DNA of 46,987 nucleotides from Erwinia mallotivora. GTDB lineage: Bacteria; Pseudomonadota; Gammaproteobacteria; Enterobacterales; Enterobacteriaceae. The stretch spans positions 1 through 46,987 of the forward strand of contig NZ_JFHN01000055.1 of assembly GCF_000590885.1 (NCBI RefSeq). The letters are read 5' to 3'. The notes beneath the pieces are model-generated. The model did no database searches. It was not told the DNA's origin and saw only the letters and a program-made list of their open reading frames with translations. The stretch's first letter is position 1; the number at the start of each line of letters is the position of its first letter. Shown in pieces: positions 18,058 through 27,857 of this stretch. The position numbers and the translations under genes were made by a program.

Positions 18058-19316
18058 TGCCAGACCCCTTTGGTGTCGACAATCCAGTGAGATTTGACGC
18101 GGTTGTTGTCCACCGCCCTGAATACGGCGTGATCGACCAGCATCACCAGCACATCTGCCTGTTGTAAAGCGTTATCCAGTGATACCAGCCGGGCTTTACC
18201 CGGCAGCGCGTCAGGCAGCTGATGGATATGGGGCTCCACGACCAGCGTATCTCCCTGATGCCAGTTCGCGATCAGACCGGTTACTTCCATTGCCGGGCTT
18301 TCACGCAGATCGTCGATGTTCGGTTTGAATGCCAGGCCAAAGCAGGCAATGGTCAGCTCGCTGGGACGTTTATCGCTGGTCAGCAGGCACTCTGCTACGG
18401 TCTTTTTCACCTGTTCCAGCACCCAGTGCGGCCTCGCATCGTTCACCTCACGCGCCGTACGGATTAAGCGGGCCTCGTCGGGGTTTTGCGCCACGATAAA
18501 CCAGGGATCGACGGCGATACAGTGCCCCCCAACGCCAGGTCCTGGCTGGAGAATATTGACGCGGGGATGGCGGTTGGCCAGCGCGATTAGCTCCCAGACG
18601 TTGATCCGCTGTTCGGTGCAAATCAGTGACAGTTCATTGGCAAAGGCGATGTTGACATCCCGAAAGCTGTTTTCCGTCAGCTTGCACATCTCGGCGGTGC
18701 GTGAGTTGGTCACCACACATTCGCCCTCAAGGAAAATATCGTACAGCGCGCAGGCTTTTTGCGAACTGGTGGCGGTCATGCCGCCGATCACCCGGTCGTT
18801 TTTAAACAGCTCAATCATCACCTTGCCGGGTAATACCCGTTCCGGGCAGTAGGCAATATGGATATCAGCCTGCTCACCGGCCTGCTGGGGGAAGGTTAAG
18901 TCACTGCGCGCGGATGCCAGCCAGGCGGCCATCTGCTCCGTGGCCCCCACAGGAGAGGTGGATTCGAGGATCACCAGATCCCCTTTCTTCAACACCGGCG
19001 CAATCGACTCCGCAGCCGCTTTTACAAAGGATAAATCGGGCTGATGCCCTTCCTGAAAGGGGGTTGGCACGGCAATCAGAAAGGCATCTGCCGGTTCAGG
19101 TTGGGTTGCTGCCCGCAACCAGCCCTGCTCCACAGCCGTTTTCACCACCCTGTCGAGGTCAGGTTCGATGATGTGAATCTCGCCGCGATTGATGGTGTCA
19201 ACTGCGTGAGCATTGATATCGATGCCGATCACCGATTTTTGCCGTGAAGCGAAAGCGGCAGCGGTGGGCAGGCCAATATAGCCCAGCCCGATTACAGATA
19301 TGGTATTGAAAATCAT
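18054..19316 (-). CDS. wecC: UDP-N-acetyl-D-mannosamine dehydrogenase
   Basis: This encodes 420 aa. The N-terminal NAD-binding Rossmann motif is [14 protein letters not shown] and the catalytic cysteine lies in [15 protein letters not shown]; the UDP-binding C-terminal domain has [22 protein letters not shown] spacing. It oxidises UDP-ManNAc twice to UDP-ManNAcA, the donor for WecG. It overlaps wecB by four bases upstream and wecD by four bases downstream. Confidence 0.97.
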   Translation of the reverse strand: MIFNTISVIGLGYIGLPTAAAFASRQKSVIGIDINAHAVDTINRGEIHIIEPDLDRVVKTAVEQGWLRAATQPEPADAFLIAVPTPFQEGHQPDLSFVKAAAESIAPVLKKGDLVILESTSPVGATEQMAAWLASARSDLTFPQQAGEQADIHIAYCPERVLPGKVMIELFKNDRVIGGMTATSSQKACALYDIFLEGECVVTNSRTAEMCKLTENSFRDVNIAFANELSLICTEQRINVWELIALANRHPRVNILQPGPGVGGHCIAVDPWFIVAQNPDEARLIRTAREVNDARPHWVLEQVKKTVAECLLTSDKRPSELTIACFGLAFKPNIDDLRESPAMEVTGLIANWHQGDTLVVEPHIHQLPDALPGKARLVSLDNALQQADVLVMLVDHAVFRAVDNNRVKSHWIVDTKGVWQ

Positions 19317-20443
19317 AACGAAACCCGATTATTTTTGAGTGCCTGCACGATACGTTCGCAGGCCAGGCCGTCGCCATAGGGGTTATGGGCACGGCTCATG
19401 GATTGGTACGCTTCTTCATCCGTCAGCAGGCGTGTCACCTCACTGACAATTTTTTTGACATCGGTGCCCACCAGCTTCACCGTGCCCGCCTCAACGGCTT
19501 CCGGGCGTTCGGTGGTGTCGCGCATCACCAGCACAGGTTTGCCCAGTGATGGCGCTTCTTCCTGAATACCGCCGGAATCGGTGAGGATCAGCCAGGAACG
19601 CACCATCAGGTAAACAAACGGCAGATACTCCTGTGGCTCGATCAACACGATGTTATCAATGCCGCTAAGAATGCGGTTAACCGGCTCACTGACGTTAGGA
19701 TTGAGATGGACCGGATAGACGATTTGAGCATCCGGATGCAGGCGGGCAATCTCCGCCAGCGCACTACAGATACGTTCAAAACCACCGCCAAAACTCTCAC
19801 GCCGGTGTCCGGTGACAAGGACCATCTTTTTTTCCGCATCCAGAAACGGATAGCGTGTCGCCAGGCTATTTCTCAATCCATCATCACTCAGCACCCGGTC
19901 ACGAACCCAAAACAGCGCATCAATGACCGTGTTGCCGGTGACAAACATGCGCGTGGCGGACAGGTTCTCCCGCAGCAGATTCTGCCGGGCCGTTTCCGTT
20001 GGCGTAAAGTGGTAAGACGCCAGATGGCCAGTCAGAGTGCGGTTCGCCTCCTCTGGCCACGGCGAATAGAGATCGCCGGTACGCAGGCCCGCTTCCACAT
20101 GTCCTACCGGAATCCGGTGATAGAACGCAGCCAGACTGGCGGCCAGCGTGGTGGTGGTATCGCCATGCACCAGCACCACGTCAGGAGTGAATTCAGTAAA
20201 AACGGCTTTCAACCCTTCAAGAATACGGCTGGCAATCTCAGTCAGCCCCTGACCAGGACGCATGATATTGAGATCGTAATCCGGGACGATGGCAAACAGC
20301 TGTAACACCTGGTCCAGCATCTCACGATGCTGTGCCGTCACGCACAGGCGTGCTTCTATCTCACTGTCCTGAGCGAGTGCGTGAACCAGCGGGGCCATTT
20401 TTATCGCTTCCGGGCGCGTGCCGAATACCGTTAATACTTTCAC
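19313..20443 (-). CDS. wecB: UDP-N-acetylglucosamine 2-epimerase
   Basis: This encodes 376 aa from a GTG start at 20443 ([20 protein letters not shown]), preceded by a GGAAGAGAG ribosome binding site; the frame is open upstream but the extension (many Arg/Gly) is not family-like. Hallmarks: [54 protein letters not shown]. It converts UDP-GlcNAc to UDP-ManNAc, the first committed step to ManNAcA. The stop overlaps the wecC start. Confidence 0.97.
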   Translation of the reverse strand: MKVLTVFGTRPEAIKMAPLVHALAQDSEIEARLCVTAQHREMLDQVLQLFAIVPDYDLNIMRPGQGLTEIASRILEGLKAVFTEFTPDVVLVHGDTTTTLAASLAAFYHRIPVGHVEAGLRTGDLYSPWPEEANRTLTGHLASYHFTPTETARQNLLRENLSATRMFVTGNTVIDALFWVRDRVLSDDGLRNSLATRYPFLDAEKKMVLVTGHRRESFGGGFERICSALAEIARLHPDAQIVYPVHLNPNVSEPVNRILSGIDNIVLIEPQEYLPFVYLMVRSWLILTDSGGIQEEAPSLGKPVLVMRDTTERPEAVEAGTVKLVGTDVKKIVSEVTRLLTDEEAYQSMSRAHNPYGDGLACERIVQALKNNRVSL

Positions 20444-20493
20444 TGTTACTCTCTTCCCTTTATCTGTTGTGGTCACGCCAGGCTTACCAGCGT

Positions 20494-21522
20494 TCAATCC
20501 CGGCGCCGACGCACCAGCGCAGTCCCTGCTCCGGTCAGGGCGCCCACAGCACCCCACATAATCATTAAAAACAGCCGACGAGGGCTGTCGCGGTTCACTG
20601 GCTCTTCCGGCGTCCGCAGGTAGCGCCAGGTCTGGAAAGTCGCCACCCGCGACGGGCCGGCATCAAGGGTATTCAGCATGGCTTTGTTTTGATCATAGTC
20701 CAGTTCGTAGCCGGGCCCGCTGGCCTGAAGACTCTCCAGACGAGCCTGCAACATGGCACGCCCCAGTAAAAACAACTCAGAATCGGGCAGCTGTTCTGAC
20801 GGCGTGTTTGTTTTTGCCTGTTCAAAACCCTGCTGCTGGGCGATTTTTAACGCCTGCTGTACGCTGTTCAGCTGGCGGTCGTAGATGGCTTTCGCCACCG
20901 CTTCCTGTCGTTTAACCTGTGCCTGTAATTGCGCAGTCTTTGCCGCCCAACCGCCAGCCAGTTCCTCATTCAGATGAGAGGCTGCCCGTTGATTAGCAAA
21001 TGCCACATACTGGCGCAGTAATGTGTTGGCGTCTGACGCAGTTTCCGCCAGCAGTTTAACCGTGTCATTGAGATTTTTTGCCGCATCCGCTGGCTGATAC
21101 TGAATGTTGCCGATTAACTCATCGAGGCGTGCCGCGTCCTTGCCGACGTTACCGGTCTGGCGCTTTTGGTAATAATCACTCTGTAACCAGAACTCACGGC
21201 GCGTGTCATATGACGAGAGTTGCATGACAAATTCCCGGTAAGCTTCATCGGTCACCGACGGCGGCACAAAGCTACTGCTGCTGTTTCGTACATCCAGATT
21301 GTTAAGAAACTGCTGCTGGGTATAAAAGTCTCCCAGCATATTGACCGTTGGACGATCGGTGATCGCCGTGGTGCTCCACTGTGGCGTCACCAGCAAGGAC
21401 CAGATATAAGCCAGCAGCGCAAACAGCAGCATGCCACCGACAATCCAGCGTTTGCCACGCCATAAGGTGCAGCAAAGTCCACGGATATCCAGTTCGTTAT
21501 CAGCAACGTCAGGACGGGTCAT
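20494..21522 (-). CDS. wzzE: ECA chain-length regulator WzzE
   Basis: This encodes 342 aa with Wzz-type topology: a transmembrane helix near residues 27-46 ([20 protein letters not shown]), a long periplasmic part with coiled-coil-prone segments, and a second helix near the C-terminus ([20 protein letters not shown]) ending in RRRRD. It sets the modal length of ECA polysaccharide made by WzyE. It lies between wecA and wecB as in E. coli. Confidence 0.95.
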   Translation of the reverse strand: MTRPDVADNELDIRGLCCTLWRGKRWIVGGMLLFALLAYIWSLLVTPQWSTTAITDRPTVNMLGDFYTQQQFLNNLDVRNSSSSFVPPSVTDEAYREFVMQLSSYDTRREFWLQSDYYQKRQTGNVGKDAARLDELIGNIQYQPADAAKNLNDTVKLLAETASDANTLLRQYVAFANQRAASHLNEELAGGWAAKTAQLQAQVKRQEAVAKAIYDRQLNSVQQALKIAQQQGFEQAKTNTPSEQLPDSELFLLGRAMLQARLESLQASGPGYELDYDQNKAMLNTLDAGPSRVATFQTWRYLRTPEEPVNRDSPRRLFLMIMWGAVGALTGAGTALVRRRRD

Positions 21523-21564
21523 ACTTCATATTCCTTGTTTTCAGGGTATTAAGTGTATTCACGG

Positions 21565-22644
21565 CTACCTGGCCCTGCGCAGCCGTCTTTTTACTCTTTT
21601 AATCAATCTCGCCACGCGCCATGCGCGCTTGATGCAGTAGCCATAAAGCATAAACGCCAGCAAGTAGAGCACCAGCATCGACCACTCGGGGACAAAGCTG
21701 AGAGATTCTCCCAGCACCCCGATGCCCGCCAGCAGCGCAGCCGCAAGGGTTATCAGGAAGCAGGCCTGTCTGGAAGTGAACCCGGCACGCATGATCAAAT
21801 GATGAATATGCTGACGATCGGCAGAGAAAGGGCTCATCCCTTTACTCAGACGGCGGTACATAATAGCCACCATGTCCATCAACGGGATGGCAATCAGCCA
21901 CAACGCGGTGACCGGGGTGATGGGATGATACTGACCCTGGGTTGCCTCCAGCAGGATCCAGATGATAGTGAAGCCAATCAGCGTGCTGCCGGCATCCCCC
22001 ATAAAAACTTTATAACGGCCACCAAACGCGCCAAGATTCAGCAGGATGTAGGGCACAATGGCGGCGATCATGGCAAAACACCACATCGCCAGGCTTTGCT
22101 GGCCGTCCAGCAGCAGAATGATGCCCATCGCCAGAAAGGTGACGCAGGACAGACCGCCCAACAGGCCATCAATACCGTCAACCATGTTGAAGGCGTTAAT
22201 GGCGGCCCAGACCGCAAACAGAGTCAGTACATAACCAAACGGGCCGACCACCAGTTCCCAGGGGCCAAAAATATAGCCAAGACTGAGCAAATAAAGTTTG
22301 CCCGCTGTCATCATGACCACGGCGATGGCCGCCTGTACAAAGGCGCGAATTTTTACACTGATATCGAAACGGTCGTCCAGCGCACCGACCAGAACCAGCA
22401 CACCGGCACAGCCCAGATAAAGCAGGAAGTGGGGGATGTAATAATTGGTGATAACCGACCCGAAACAGATTCCGGCAAAAACAGAGATACCCCCCACCAG
22501 AGGAATGACACCCTGGTGGCGCTTGCGATAATTGGGTTTATCCACCAGACCAACACTTTTGGCCACTTTACGGGCGAAGAAAAGAAAAACCAGTGAAAAC
22601 AAAAAAATTAAAGCAAGCTCAGTACTCATATTGAGTAAATTCAC
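21565..22644 (-). CDS. wecA: Undecaprenyl-phosphate GlcNAc-1-phosphate transferase
   Basis: This encodes 359 aa, a polytopic membrane enzyme (rfe synonym). Conserved catalytic motifs: LVGALDDRFDI, NAFNMVDGIDGL, KVFMGDAGSTLIGF and DRQHIHHLIMR. It transfers GlcNAc-1-P to undecaprenyl phosphate, starting ECA and usually O-antigen synthesis. It is the first gene of the ECA operon, about 300 bp after the rho stop, and follows the rho terminator. Confidence 0.97.
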   Translation of the reverse strand: MNLLNMSTELALIFLFSLVFLFFARKVAKSVGLVDKPNYRKRHQGVIPLVGGISVFAGICFGSVITNYYIPHFLLYLGCAGVLVLVGALDDRFDISVKIRAFVQAAIAVVMMTAGKLYLLSLGYIFGPWELVVGPFGYVLTLFAVWAAINAFNMVDGIDGLLGGLSCVTFLAMGIILLLDGQQSLAMWCFAMIAAIVPYILLNLGAFGGRYKVFMGDAGSTLIGFTIIWILLEATQGQYHPITPVTALWLIAIPLMDMVAIMYRRLSKGMSPFSADRQHIHHLIMRAGFTSRQACFLITLAAALLAGIGVLGESLSFVPEWSMLVLYLLAFMLYGYCIKRAWRVARLIKRVKRRLRRAR

Positions 22645-22819
22645 ATTAAACAGCTCTCTGCTAAGAATCTCGCGTAGTTATAAGCAATTTATATGCCATT
22701 AACAGCGGCTAAACTCTGATTTCCGTCTTGCTTCAGTAAAAAATGCAGCGTCCGGCTGTATTTCATCCTGAGTTGCACCTTTTATGTGATTCTCCAGTGC
22801 CTAATCGTATAGCTGACAA

Positions 22820-22848
22820 AAGAAAAACGCCACGTTTACGCGTGGCGT
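22820..22848 (-). terminator. Intrinsic terminator between rho and wecA
   Basis: ACGCCACG (22827-22834) and CGTGGCGT (22841-22848) form a perfect 8-bp stem with a 6-base loop. On the minus strand it is followed by TTTTTCTTTT. It sits about 92 bp after the rho stop and about 180 bp before wecA, so it probably limits read-through into the ECA operon. Confidence 0.85.
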
Positions 22849-22940
22849 CCTACGGGTTTTACTGCTGGTGACCCGTGTATTTAAACTTCAGAGAGAAAGT
22901 AATACGGGCTACGCCCTTCACCTTCTGGCAGCGACAATAC

Positions 22941-24200
22941 TCAGGAACGCTTCATCATATCGAAGAATTCGTCATTGGTTTTGGTCATCGCCAGCTTGTT
23001 AATGAGGAACTCCATTGCGTCAATTTCACCCATCGGATGAATGATTTTGCGCAGGATCCACATTTTTTGCAGCTCTTCTGAACTGGTAAGCAGCTCTTCT
23101 TTACGGGTACCGGAACGGTTGTAATCGATCGCCGGGAAGACACGCTTCTCAGCGATTTTACGCGCCAGATGCAGCTCCATGTTGCCCGTACCTTTAAATT
23201 CTTCGTAGATGACTTCGTCCATCTTCGAACCGGTATCCACCAGCGCCGTCGCGATGATAGTCAGGCTGCCACCCTCTTCCACGTTACGCGCAGCACCGAA
23301 GAAGCGTTTTGGACGATGTAAGGCGTTAGCATCCACACCACCGGTCAGAACCTTACCGGAAGCCGGTACAACGGTGTTGTAAGCACGCGCCAGACGAGTG
23401 ATGGAGTCAAGCAGGATGATGACATCTTTCTTATGCTCAACCAGACGTTTAGCCTTTTCAATCACCATTTCAGCAACCTGCACATGGCGGGAAGCTGGTT
23501 CGTCAAAGGTCGAGGCGATGACTTCACCCTTCACCAGACGCTGCATTTCGGTCACTTCTTCCGGGCGCTCATCGATCAGCAGCACCATCAGCACACAGTC
23601 AGGATGATTGTAGGCAATGCTCTGCGCGATATTTTGCAGCAGCATGGTTTTACCCGCTTTTGGCGGTGCCACGATCAGACCACGCTGACCACGACCGATT
23701 GGTGAAGCCAGGTCCAGTACGCGAGCGGTTAAATCTTCGGTAGAACCATTACCACGCTCCATCCGCAGGCGCGAATTAGCATGCAGTGGCGTCAGGTTTT
23801 CAAACAGAATTTTGCTGCGGGCATTTTCTGGTTTGTCGTAGTTAACTTCGTTAACTTTCAGCAGGGCAAAATAACGCTCACCCTCTTTTGGCGGACGGAT
23901 TTTACCGGAAATGGTGTCACCCGTGCGGAGGTTAAAGCGGCGAATCTGGCTGGGAGAAACATAGATATCATCAGGACCGGCGAGGTAGGAGCTGTCAGCA
24001 GAGCGGAGGAATCCAAATCCATCCTGCAATATCTCCAGTACGCCATCACCGAAGATATCTTCGCCACTTTTTGCATGTTGTTTGAGGATGGCGAAAATAA
24101 TGTCCTGCTTACGCATACGCGCCAGGTTTTCCAGCCCCATGTTTTCGCCGAGGGTAATCAGGTCAGAAACCGGCGTATTTTTTAATTCGGTAAGATTCAT
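22941..24200 (-). CDS. rho: Transcription termination factor Rho
   Basis: This encodes 419 aa, the standard length. The N-terminal helical and cold-shock-like RNA-binding domain contains GFGFLRS and [19 protein letters not shown]. The RecA-like ATPase has the P-loop PKAGKTML (about 180-187) and [13 protein letters not shown]. The secondary RNA-binding site and C-terminal residues match E. coli closely. The hexameric helicase ends untranslated and non-coding transcripts. E. coli rho is autoregulated through its leader; a long 388-bp leader is also present here. Confidence 0.98.
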   Translation of the reverse strand: MNLTELKNTPVSDLITLGENMGLENLARMRKQDIIFAILKQHAKSGEDIFGDGVLEILQDGFGFLRSADSSYLAGPDDIYVSPSQIRRFNLRTGDTISGKIRPPKEGERYFALLKVNEVNYDKPENARSKILFENLTPLHANSRLRMERGNGSTEDLTARVLDLASPIGRGQRGLIVAPPKAGKTMLLQNIAQSIAYNHPDCVLMVLLIDERPEEVTEMQRLVKGEVIASTFDEPASRHVQVAEMVIEKAKRLVEHKKDVIILLDSITRLARAYNTVVPASGKVLTGGVDANALHRPKRFFGAARNVEEGGSLTIIATALVDTGSKMDEVIYEEFKGTGNMELHLARKIAEKRVFPAIDYNRSGTRKEELLTSSEELQKMWILRKIIHPMGEIDAMEFLINKLAMTKTNDEFFDMMKRS

Positions 24201-24588
24201 AATGGTGGGTTCTTAAACTCGGGGTAAATCTCGAAATGTTTGTTGTAAGTGGTATGGCAAAAAATCCATGCCTGCTAATGGCTTTCTTGTCAAAGTCCCG
24301 ACGATGACGTACAGGAAAACGTGCATCAGAAACGAGGAGACGGTAACAGACAAGAGGCCGAAATACTGATGATACTAACCGCCAGGTTGTTGGGTATCTG
24401 TAAATATCAGGGTGTATACAGTGTCCAACAAGGAGCATATCTAAGATTCAAATACAGGTAAGTTCTTCGTGCAGTGAAATTCAAATTAGCATGTCTGATG
24501 CTAAACGTCCAGGGTTGTTCTAAAAATATACCGGAGGCCGGACGGATGGGGCATATCCGTACCCACCGTCAGCCGCCGGAAAAGCTGT
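24201..24588 (-). other. rho leader / trxA-rho intergenic region (388 bp)
   Basis: No conserved gene is recognised. In E. coli this stretch carries the short leader peptide gene rhoL; none of the short minus-strand ORFs here resembles it as I remember it. The region presumably contains the rho promoter and a leader used for autoregulation. A weak imperfect hairpin (GGCATGG/CCATACC around 24250-24275) is visible. Nothing more can be supported. Confidence 0.4.
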
Positions 24589-24921
24589 TTAGCCCAGATT
24601 CGCGTTCAGAAACTCTTTAAGCTGGCCTTTGGAAAGCGCACCAACTTTCGTTGCCACCACTTCACCATTTTTAAAAAGCAGCAAAGTTGGAATACCGCGA
24701 ATACCATACTTAGGCGCAGTGCCCGGGTTTTCGTCAATATTCAGTTTGGCGATTGTCAACCTGCCGTCGTATTCTTCAGCGACTTCATTAAGAATGGGGG
24801 CGATCATTTTGCATGGGCCACACCACTCCGCCCAGAAGTCGACCAGCGTCAAACCCTCTGCTTTCAGTACGTCGGTTTCAAAGCTGTCGTCGGTCAGATG
24901 GACAATTTTATCGCTGCTCAT
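24589..24921 (-). CDS. trxA: Thioredoxin 1
   Basis: This encodes 110 aa with the active site WCGPC (cysteines 34 and 37) and the cis-proline in GIRGIPT (P78). It is a cytoplasmic protein disulfide reductase, reduced by TrxB, that supplies electrons to ribonucleotide reductase, methionine sulfoxide reductase and others. GGAG lies ahead of the ATG. It is divergent from rhlB with 117 bp between the starts. Confidence 0.98.
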   Translation of the reverse strand: MSSDKIVHLTDDSFETDVLKAEGLTLVDFWAEWCGPCKMIAPILNEVAEEYDGRLTIAKLNIDENPGTAPKYGIRGIPTLLLFKNGEVVATKVGALSKGQLKEFLNANLG

Positions 24922-25038
24922 GTCTTACTCCAAAAGATTATGCCTGGCTGGTTGGCGTAAAATATGCCAACAGAGTTTGGTTTTATTTCACCGGATACGC
25001 TTTCGTAAAGCAATAGTAAGCTGATATTCTACCACACT

Positions 25039-26331
25039 ATGAGCAAAACACACTTAACCGAACAGAAGTTTTCCGACTTCGCCCTGCACCCAAAGGTTGT
25101 TGAAGCCCTTGAAAGTAAAGGCTTTCACTATTGCACGCCTATTCAGGCGCTGGCATTACCTTTTACGCTCTCCGGGCGTGATATCGCGGGACAGGCGCAA
25201 ACCGGTACTGGCAAAACGATGGCGTTTCTGACGTCAACGTTTCATCATCTTCTTTCTCACCCTGCGCCGGACGGCCGCCAGGTGAATCAGCCACGTGCGT
25301 TAATTCTGGCACCCACACGTGAGCTTGCCGTGCAGATCCATGCTGATGCTGAACCGCTGGCACAGGCAACGGGCCTGAATCTCGGGCTGGCTTACGGCGG
25401 CGACGGCTATGATAAACAGCTGAAAGTGCTGGAAAGCGGCGTTGATATCCTGATCGGCACGACCGGCAGGCTGATCGACTATGCCAAACAAAATCACGTC
25501 AATTTAGGCGCCATCCAGGTTGTAGTGCTCGATGAAGCTGACCGGATGTTTGATCTTGGCTTTATTAAAGATATTCGCTGGCTGTTTCGTCGTATGCCTG
25601 CGGCTAATCAGCGTCTGAATATGCTGTTTTCTGCCACCCTCTCCTTCCGCGTGCGCGAACTGGCGTTCGAAAATATGAATAACGCCGAATACGTGGAAGT
25701 CGAACCCGAGCAAAAAACCGGGCATCGTATTAAAGAAGAGCTTTTTTATCCTTCTAATGAAGAGAAAATGCGGCTGCTACAAACGTTGCTGGAAGAAGAG
25801 TGGCCAGACCGCGCCATTATTTTTGCTAATACCAAGCACCGTTGCGAGGATATCTGGGGCCATCTGGCAGCCGACGGTCATCGGGTTGGTCTGCTAACCG
25901 GTGATGTGGCACAGAAAAAGCGCCTGCGTATCCTGGATGATTTTACTAAAGGTGACGTGGATATTCTGGTTGCAACTGACGTTGCGGCGCGGGGTCTGCA
26001 TATCCCGGCAGTAACCCACGTGTTTAACTACGATCTGCCTGATGATCGCGAAGACTATGTGCATCGTATTGGTCGTACCGGACGAGCTGGTGCCAACGGG
26101 CACTCAATCAGCCTGGCTTGCGAAGAGTACGCACTGAACCTGCCAGCAATTGAAGAGTACATCGGCCACAGTATTAGTGTGAGCCGCTACAACAGTGATG
26201 CGCTGATGACCGATCTGCCTCCGCCAAAGCGTCTGACGCGAAATCGCTCTGGCAACGGTCCTCGTCGTGGCGGTAATAATAATCGCCGCAGCGGTGCGCC
26301 TCGCAACACCAACCGCAAACGTTCAGGTTAA
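25039..26331 (+). CDS. rhlB: ATP-dependent RNA helicase RhlB
   Basis: This encodes 430 aa. DEAD-box motifs: Q motif ([10 protein letters not shown]), motif I AQTGTGKT (53-60), PTRELA, DEAD in [14 protein letters not shown] in FSATLS, ARGL and [10 protein letters not shown]. The C-terminal tail is rich in Arg, Gly and Asn ([11 protein letters not shown]). RhlB unwinds structured RNA and is the helicase of the RNA degradosome through RNase E. It is followed six bases later by gppA, probably in the same transcript. Confidence 0.98.
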   Translation: MSKTHLTEQKFSDFALHPKVVEALESKGFHYCTPIQALALPFTLSGRDIAGQAQTGTGKTMAFLTSTFHHLLSHPAPDGRQVNQPRALILAPTRELAVQIHADAEPLAQATGLNLGLAYGGDGYDKQLKVLESGVDILIGTTGRLIDYAKQNHVNLGAIQVVVLDEADRMFDLGFIKDIRWLFRRMPAANQRLNMLFSATLSFRVRELAFENMNNAEYVEVEPEQKTGHRIKEELFYPSNEEKMRLLQTLLEEEWPDRAIIFANTKHRCEDIWGHLAADGHRVGLLTGDVAQKKRLRILDDFTKGDVDILVATDVAARGLHIPAVTHVFNYDLPDDREDYVHRIGRTGRAGANGHSISLACEEYALNLPAIEEYIGHSISVSRYNSDALMTDLPPPKRLTRNRSGNGPRRGGNNNRRSGAPRNTNRKRSG

Positions 26332-26337
26332 ACAGCT

Positions 26338-27822
26338 ATGCCAGGCGCATCATCGCTTTATGCTGCGATAGATTTAGGGTCTAACAGCTTTCATATGTTG
26401 GTGGTGCGCGAAGTGGCAGGCAATGTCCAGACCCTGGCACGCATCAAGCGCAAAGTACGACTGGCGGCGGGCCTCGACGGCAACCATCAGCTGTCAGAAG
26501 AGGCGATGGAGCGAGGCTGGCAGTGCCTGCGTTTGTTCTCAGAACAATTACAGGATATCCCACCAGAGCGGGTCCGCGTCGTTGCCACAGCGACGCTGCG
26601 TATTGCCACCAACGCCGATACTTTTCTGCAAAAAGCCCGACAAATTCTTAACTGTCCGGTAAACGTCATCAGCGGCGAAGAAGAAGCACGTCTGATTTAT
26701 CAGGGCGTGGCGCACACCACCGGTGGCCCTGATAAACGTCTGGTGGTGGACATCGGCGGCGGCAGCACAGAGCTGGTTACCGGCAGCGGTTCACAGACCA
26801 CCACGCTGCTGAGTCTGCCAATGGGCTGCGTCACCTGGCTGGAACGCTACTTTGGCAATCGTCACCTGACCAGAGACAATTTCGCTCAGGCGGAAAATGC
26901 CGCCCGTGAGCAAATTCGCCCGGTAGTCGACCAGCTACGTGAGCAGGGATGGGAGGTGTGCGTTGGGGCTTCCGGCACGGTGCAGGCGCTACAGGAAATT
27001 ATGATTGCGCAGGGCATGGACGAGCGTATCACACTGAATAAACTGCAACAGCTTAAGCTGCGCGCTATTCAGTGTGGCAAGCTGGAAGAACTGGAAATTG
27101 AAGGACTGACGCTGGAACGTGCGCTGGTTTTCCCCAGCGGTTTGTCGATTTTGATCGCCATCTTTACCGAGCTGTCGATCACCACCATGACGCTGGCGGG
27201 CGGGGCACTACGTGAAGGTCTGGTGTACGGGATGCTGAATCTGCCAACAGATCACGATATCCGTGGCCGTACGCTGCATAATATCCAGCGTCGTTTCAGT
27301 ATCGATGCTGAGCAGGCCGATCGCGTACGCCTGCTGGCAGAAAGCTTTGCACAGCAGGTTAGCGACAGCTGGCAACTGGACGAACGCTGTCGCGAGTTAC
27401 TCGACAGTGCCTCTCTAATCCATGAAATCGGCCTCAGCGTTGATTTCAGACAGGCCCCGCAACACGCCGCCTATCTTATCCGTCATCTTGATCTTCCCGG
27501 TTTTACTCCAGCCCAGAAAAAACTGTTGGCAACGCTGTTACAAAATCAGGCAAACAGCATCGATCTGGCATTATTCAGCCAGCAAAACACGCTGCCATCG
27601 CAAACGGCGGAAAGATTATGTTGTTTACTGCGGCTGGCCATCATCCTCGCCAGCCGTCGTCGTGATGACACGCTGCCCGTGGTTACACTGCATACCAATG
27701 GTGATGCGCTTGATCTGACACTGCCCGCTGGCTGGCTGGATTCACATCCCTTAAGGGCTGAACTGCTTGAGCAGGAGTGTCACTGGCAGAGCTATGTTCA
27801 GCGGCAGCTGACCATTCATTAA
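26338..27822 (+). CDS. gppA: Guanosine-5'-triphosphate,3'-diphosphate pyrophosphatase
   Basis: This encodes 494 aa, an exopolyphosphatase/GppA-family ASKHA phosphatase. The phosphate-binding loops are [14 protein letters not shown] and [12 protein letters not shown], and [15 protein letters not shown] is also conserved. It hydrolyses pppGpp to ppGpp and so adjusts the stringent response. It starts six bases after rhlB; part of its ribosome binding site is in the last rhlB codons. Confidence 0.97.
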   Translation: MPGASSLYAAIDLGSNSFHMLVVREVAGNVQTLARIKRKVRLAAGLDGNHQLSEEAMERGWQCLRLFSEQLQDIPPERVRVVATATLRIATNADTFLQKARQILNCPVNVISGEEEARLIYQGVAHTTGGPDKRLVVDIGGGSTELVTGSGSQTTTLLSLPMGCVTWLERYFGNRHLTRDNFAQAENAAREQIRPVVDQLREQGWEVCVGASGTVQALQEIMIAQGMDERITLNKLQQLKLRAIQCGKLEELEIEGLTLERALVFPSGLSILIAIFTELSITTMTLAGGALREGLVYGMLNLPTDHDIRGRTLHNIQRRFSIDAEQADRVRLLAESFAQQVSDSWQLDERCRELLDSASLIHEIGLSVDFRQAPQHAAYLIRHLDLPGFTPAQKKLLATLLQNQANSIDLALFSQQNTLPSQTAERLCCLLRLAIILASRRRDDTLPVVTLHTNGDALDLTLPAGWLDSHPLRAELLEQECHWQSYVQRQLTIH

Positions 27823-27831
27823 ATCCGTGCA

Positions 27832-27848
27832 GGCCCGCCCGGCGGGCC
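27832..27848. terminator. GC-rich hairpin between the convergent gppA and hopAK1-like genes
   Basis: GGCCCGCC and GGCGGGCC around a short centre form a very stable stem 9 bases after the gppA stop and 10 bases before the stop of the opposing gene. No strong T run follows on either side, so it may act as a bidirectional but imperfect terminator. Confidence 0.55.
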
Positions 27849-27857
27849 GCTCAGAAA

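Noticed and set aside
21553..22596. 347-codon plus-strand ORF opposite wecA
   Set aside because: Antisense shadow of a conserved membrane enzyme; His/Gln-rich nonsense composition.
24163..24438. 91-codon minus-strand ORF in the rho leader, possible rhoL
   Set aside because: It overlaps the rho start in another frame and its sequence does not resemble the remembered rhoL peptide; no supported start signal.
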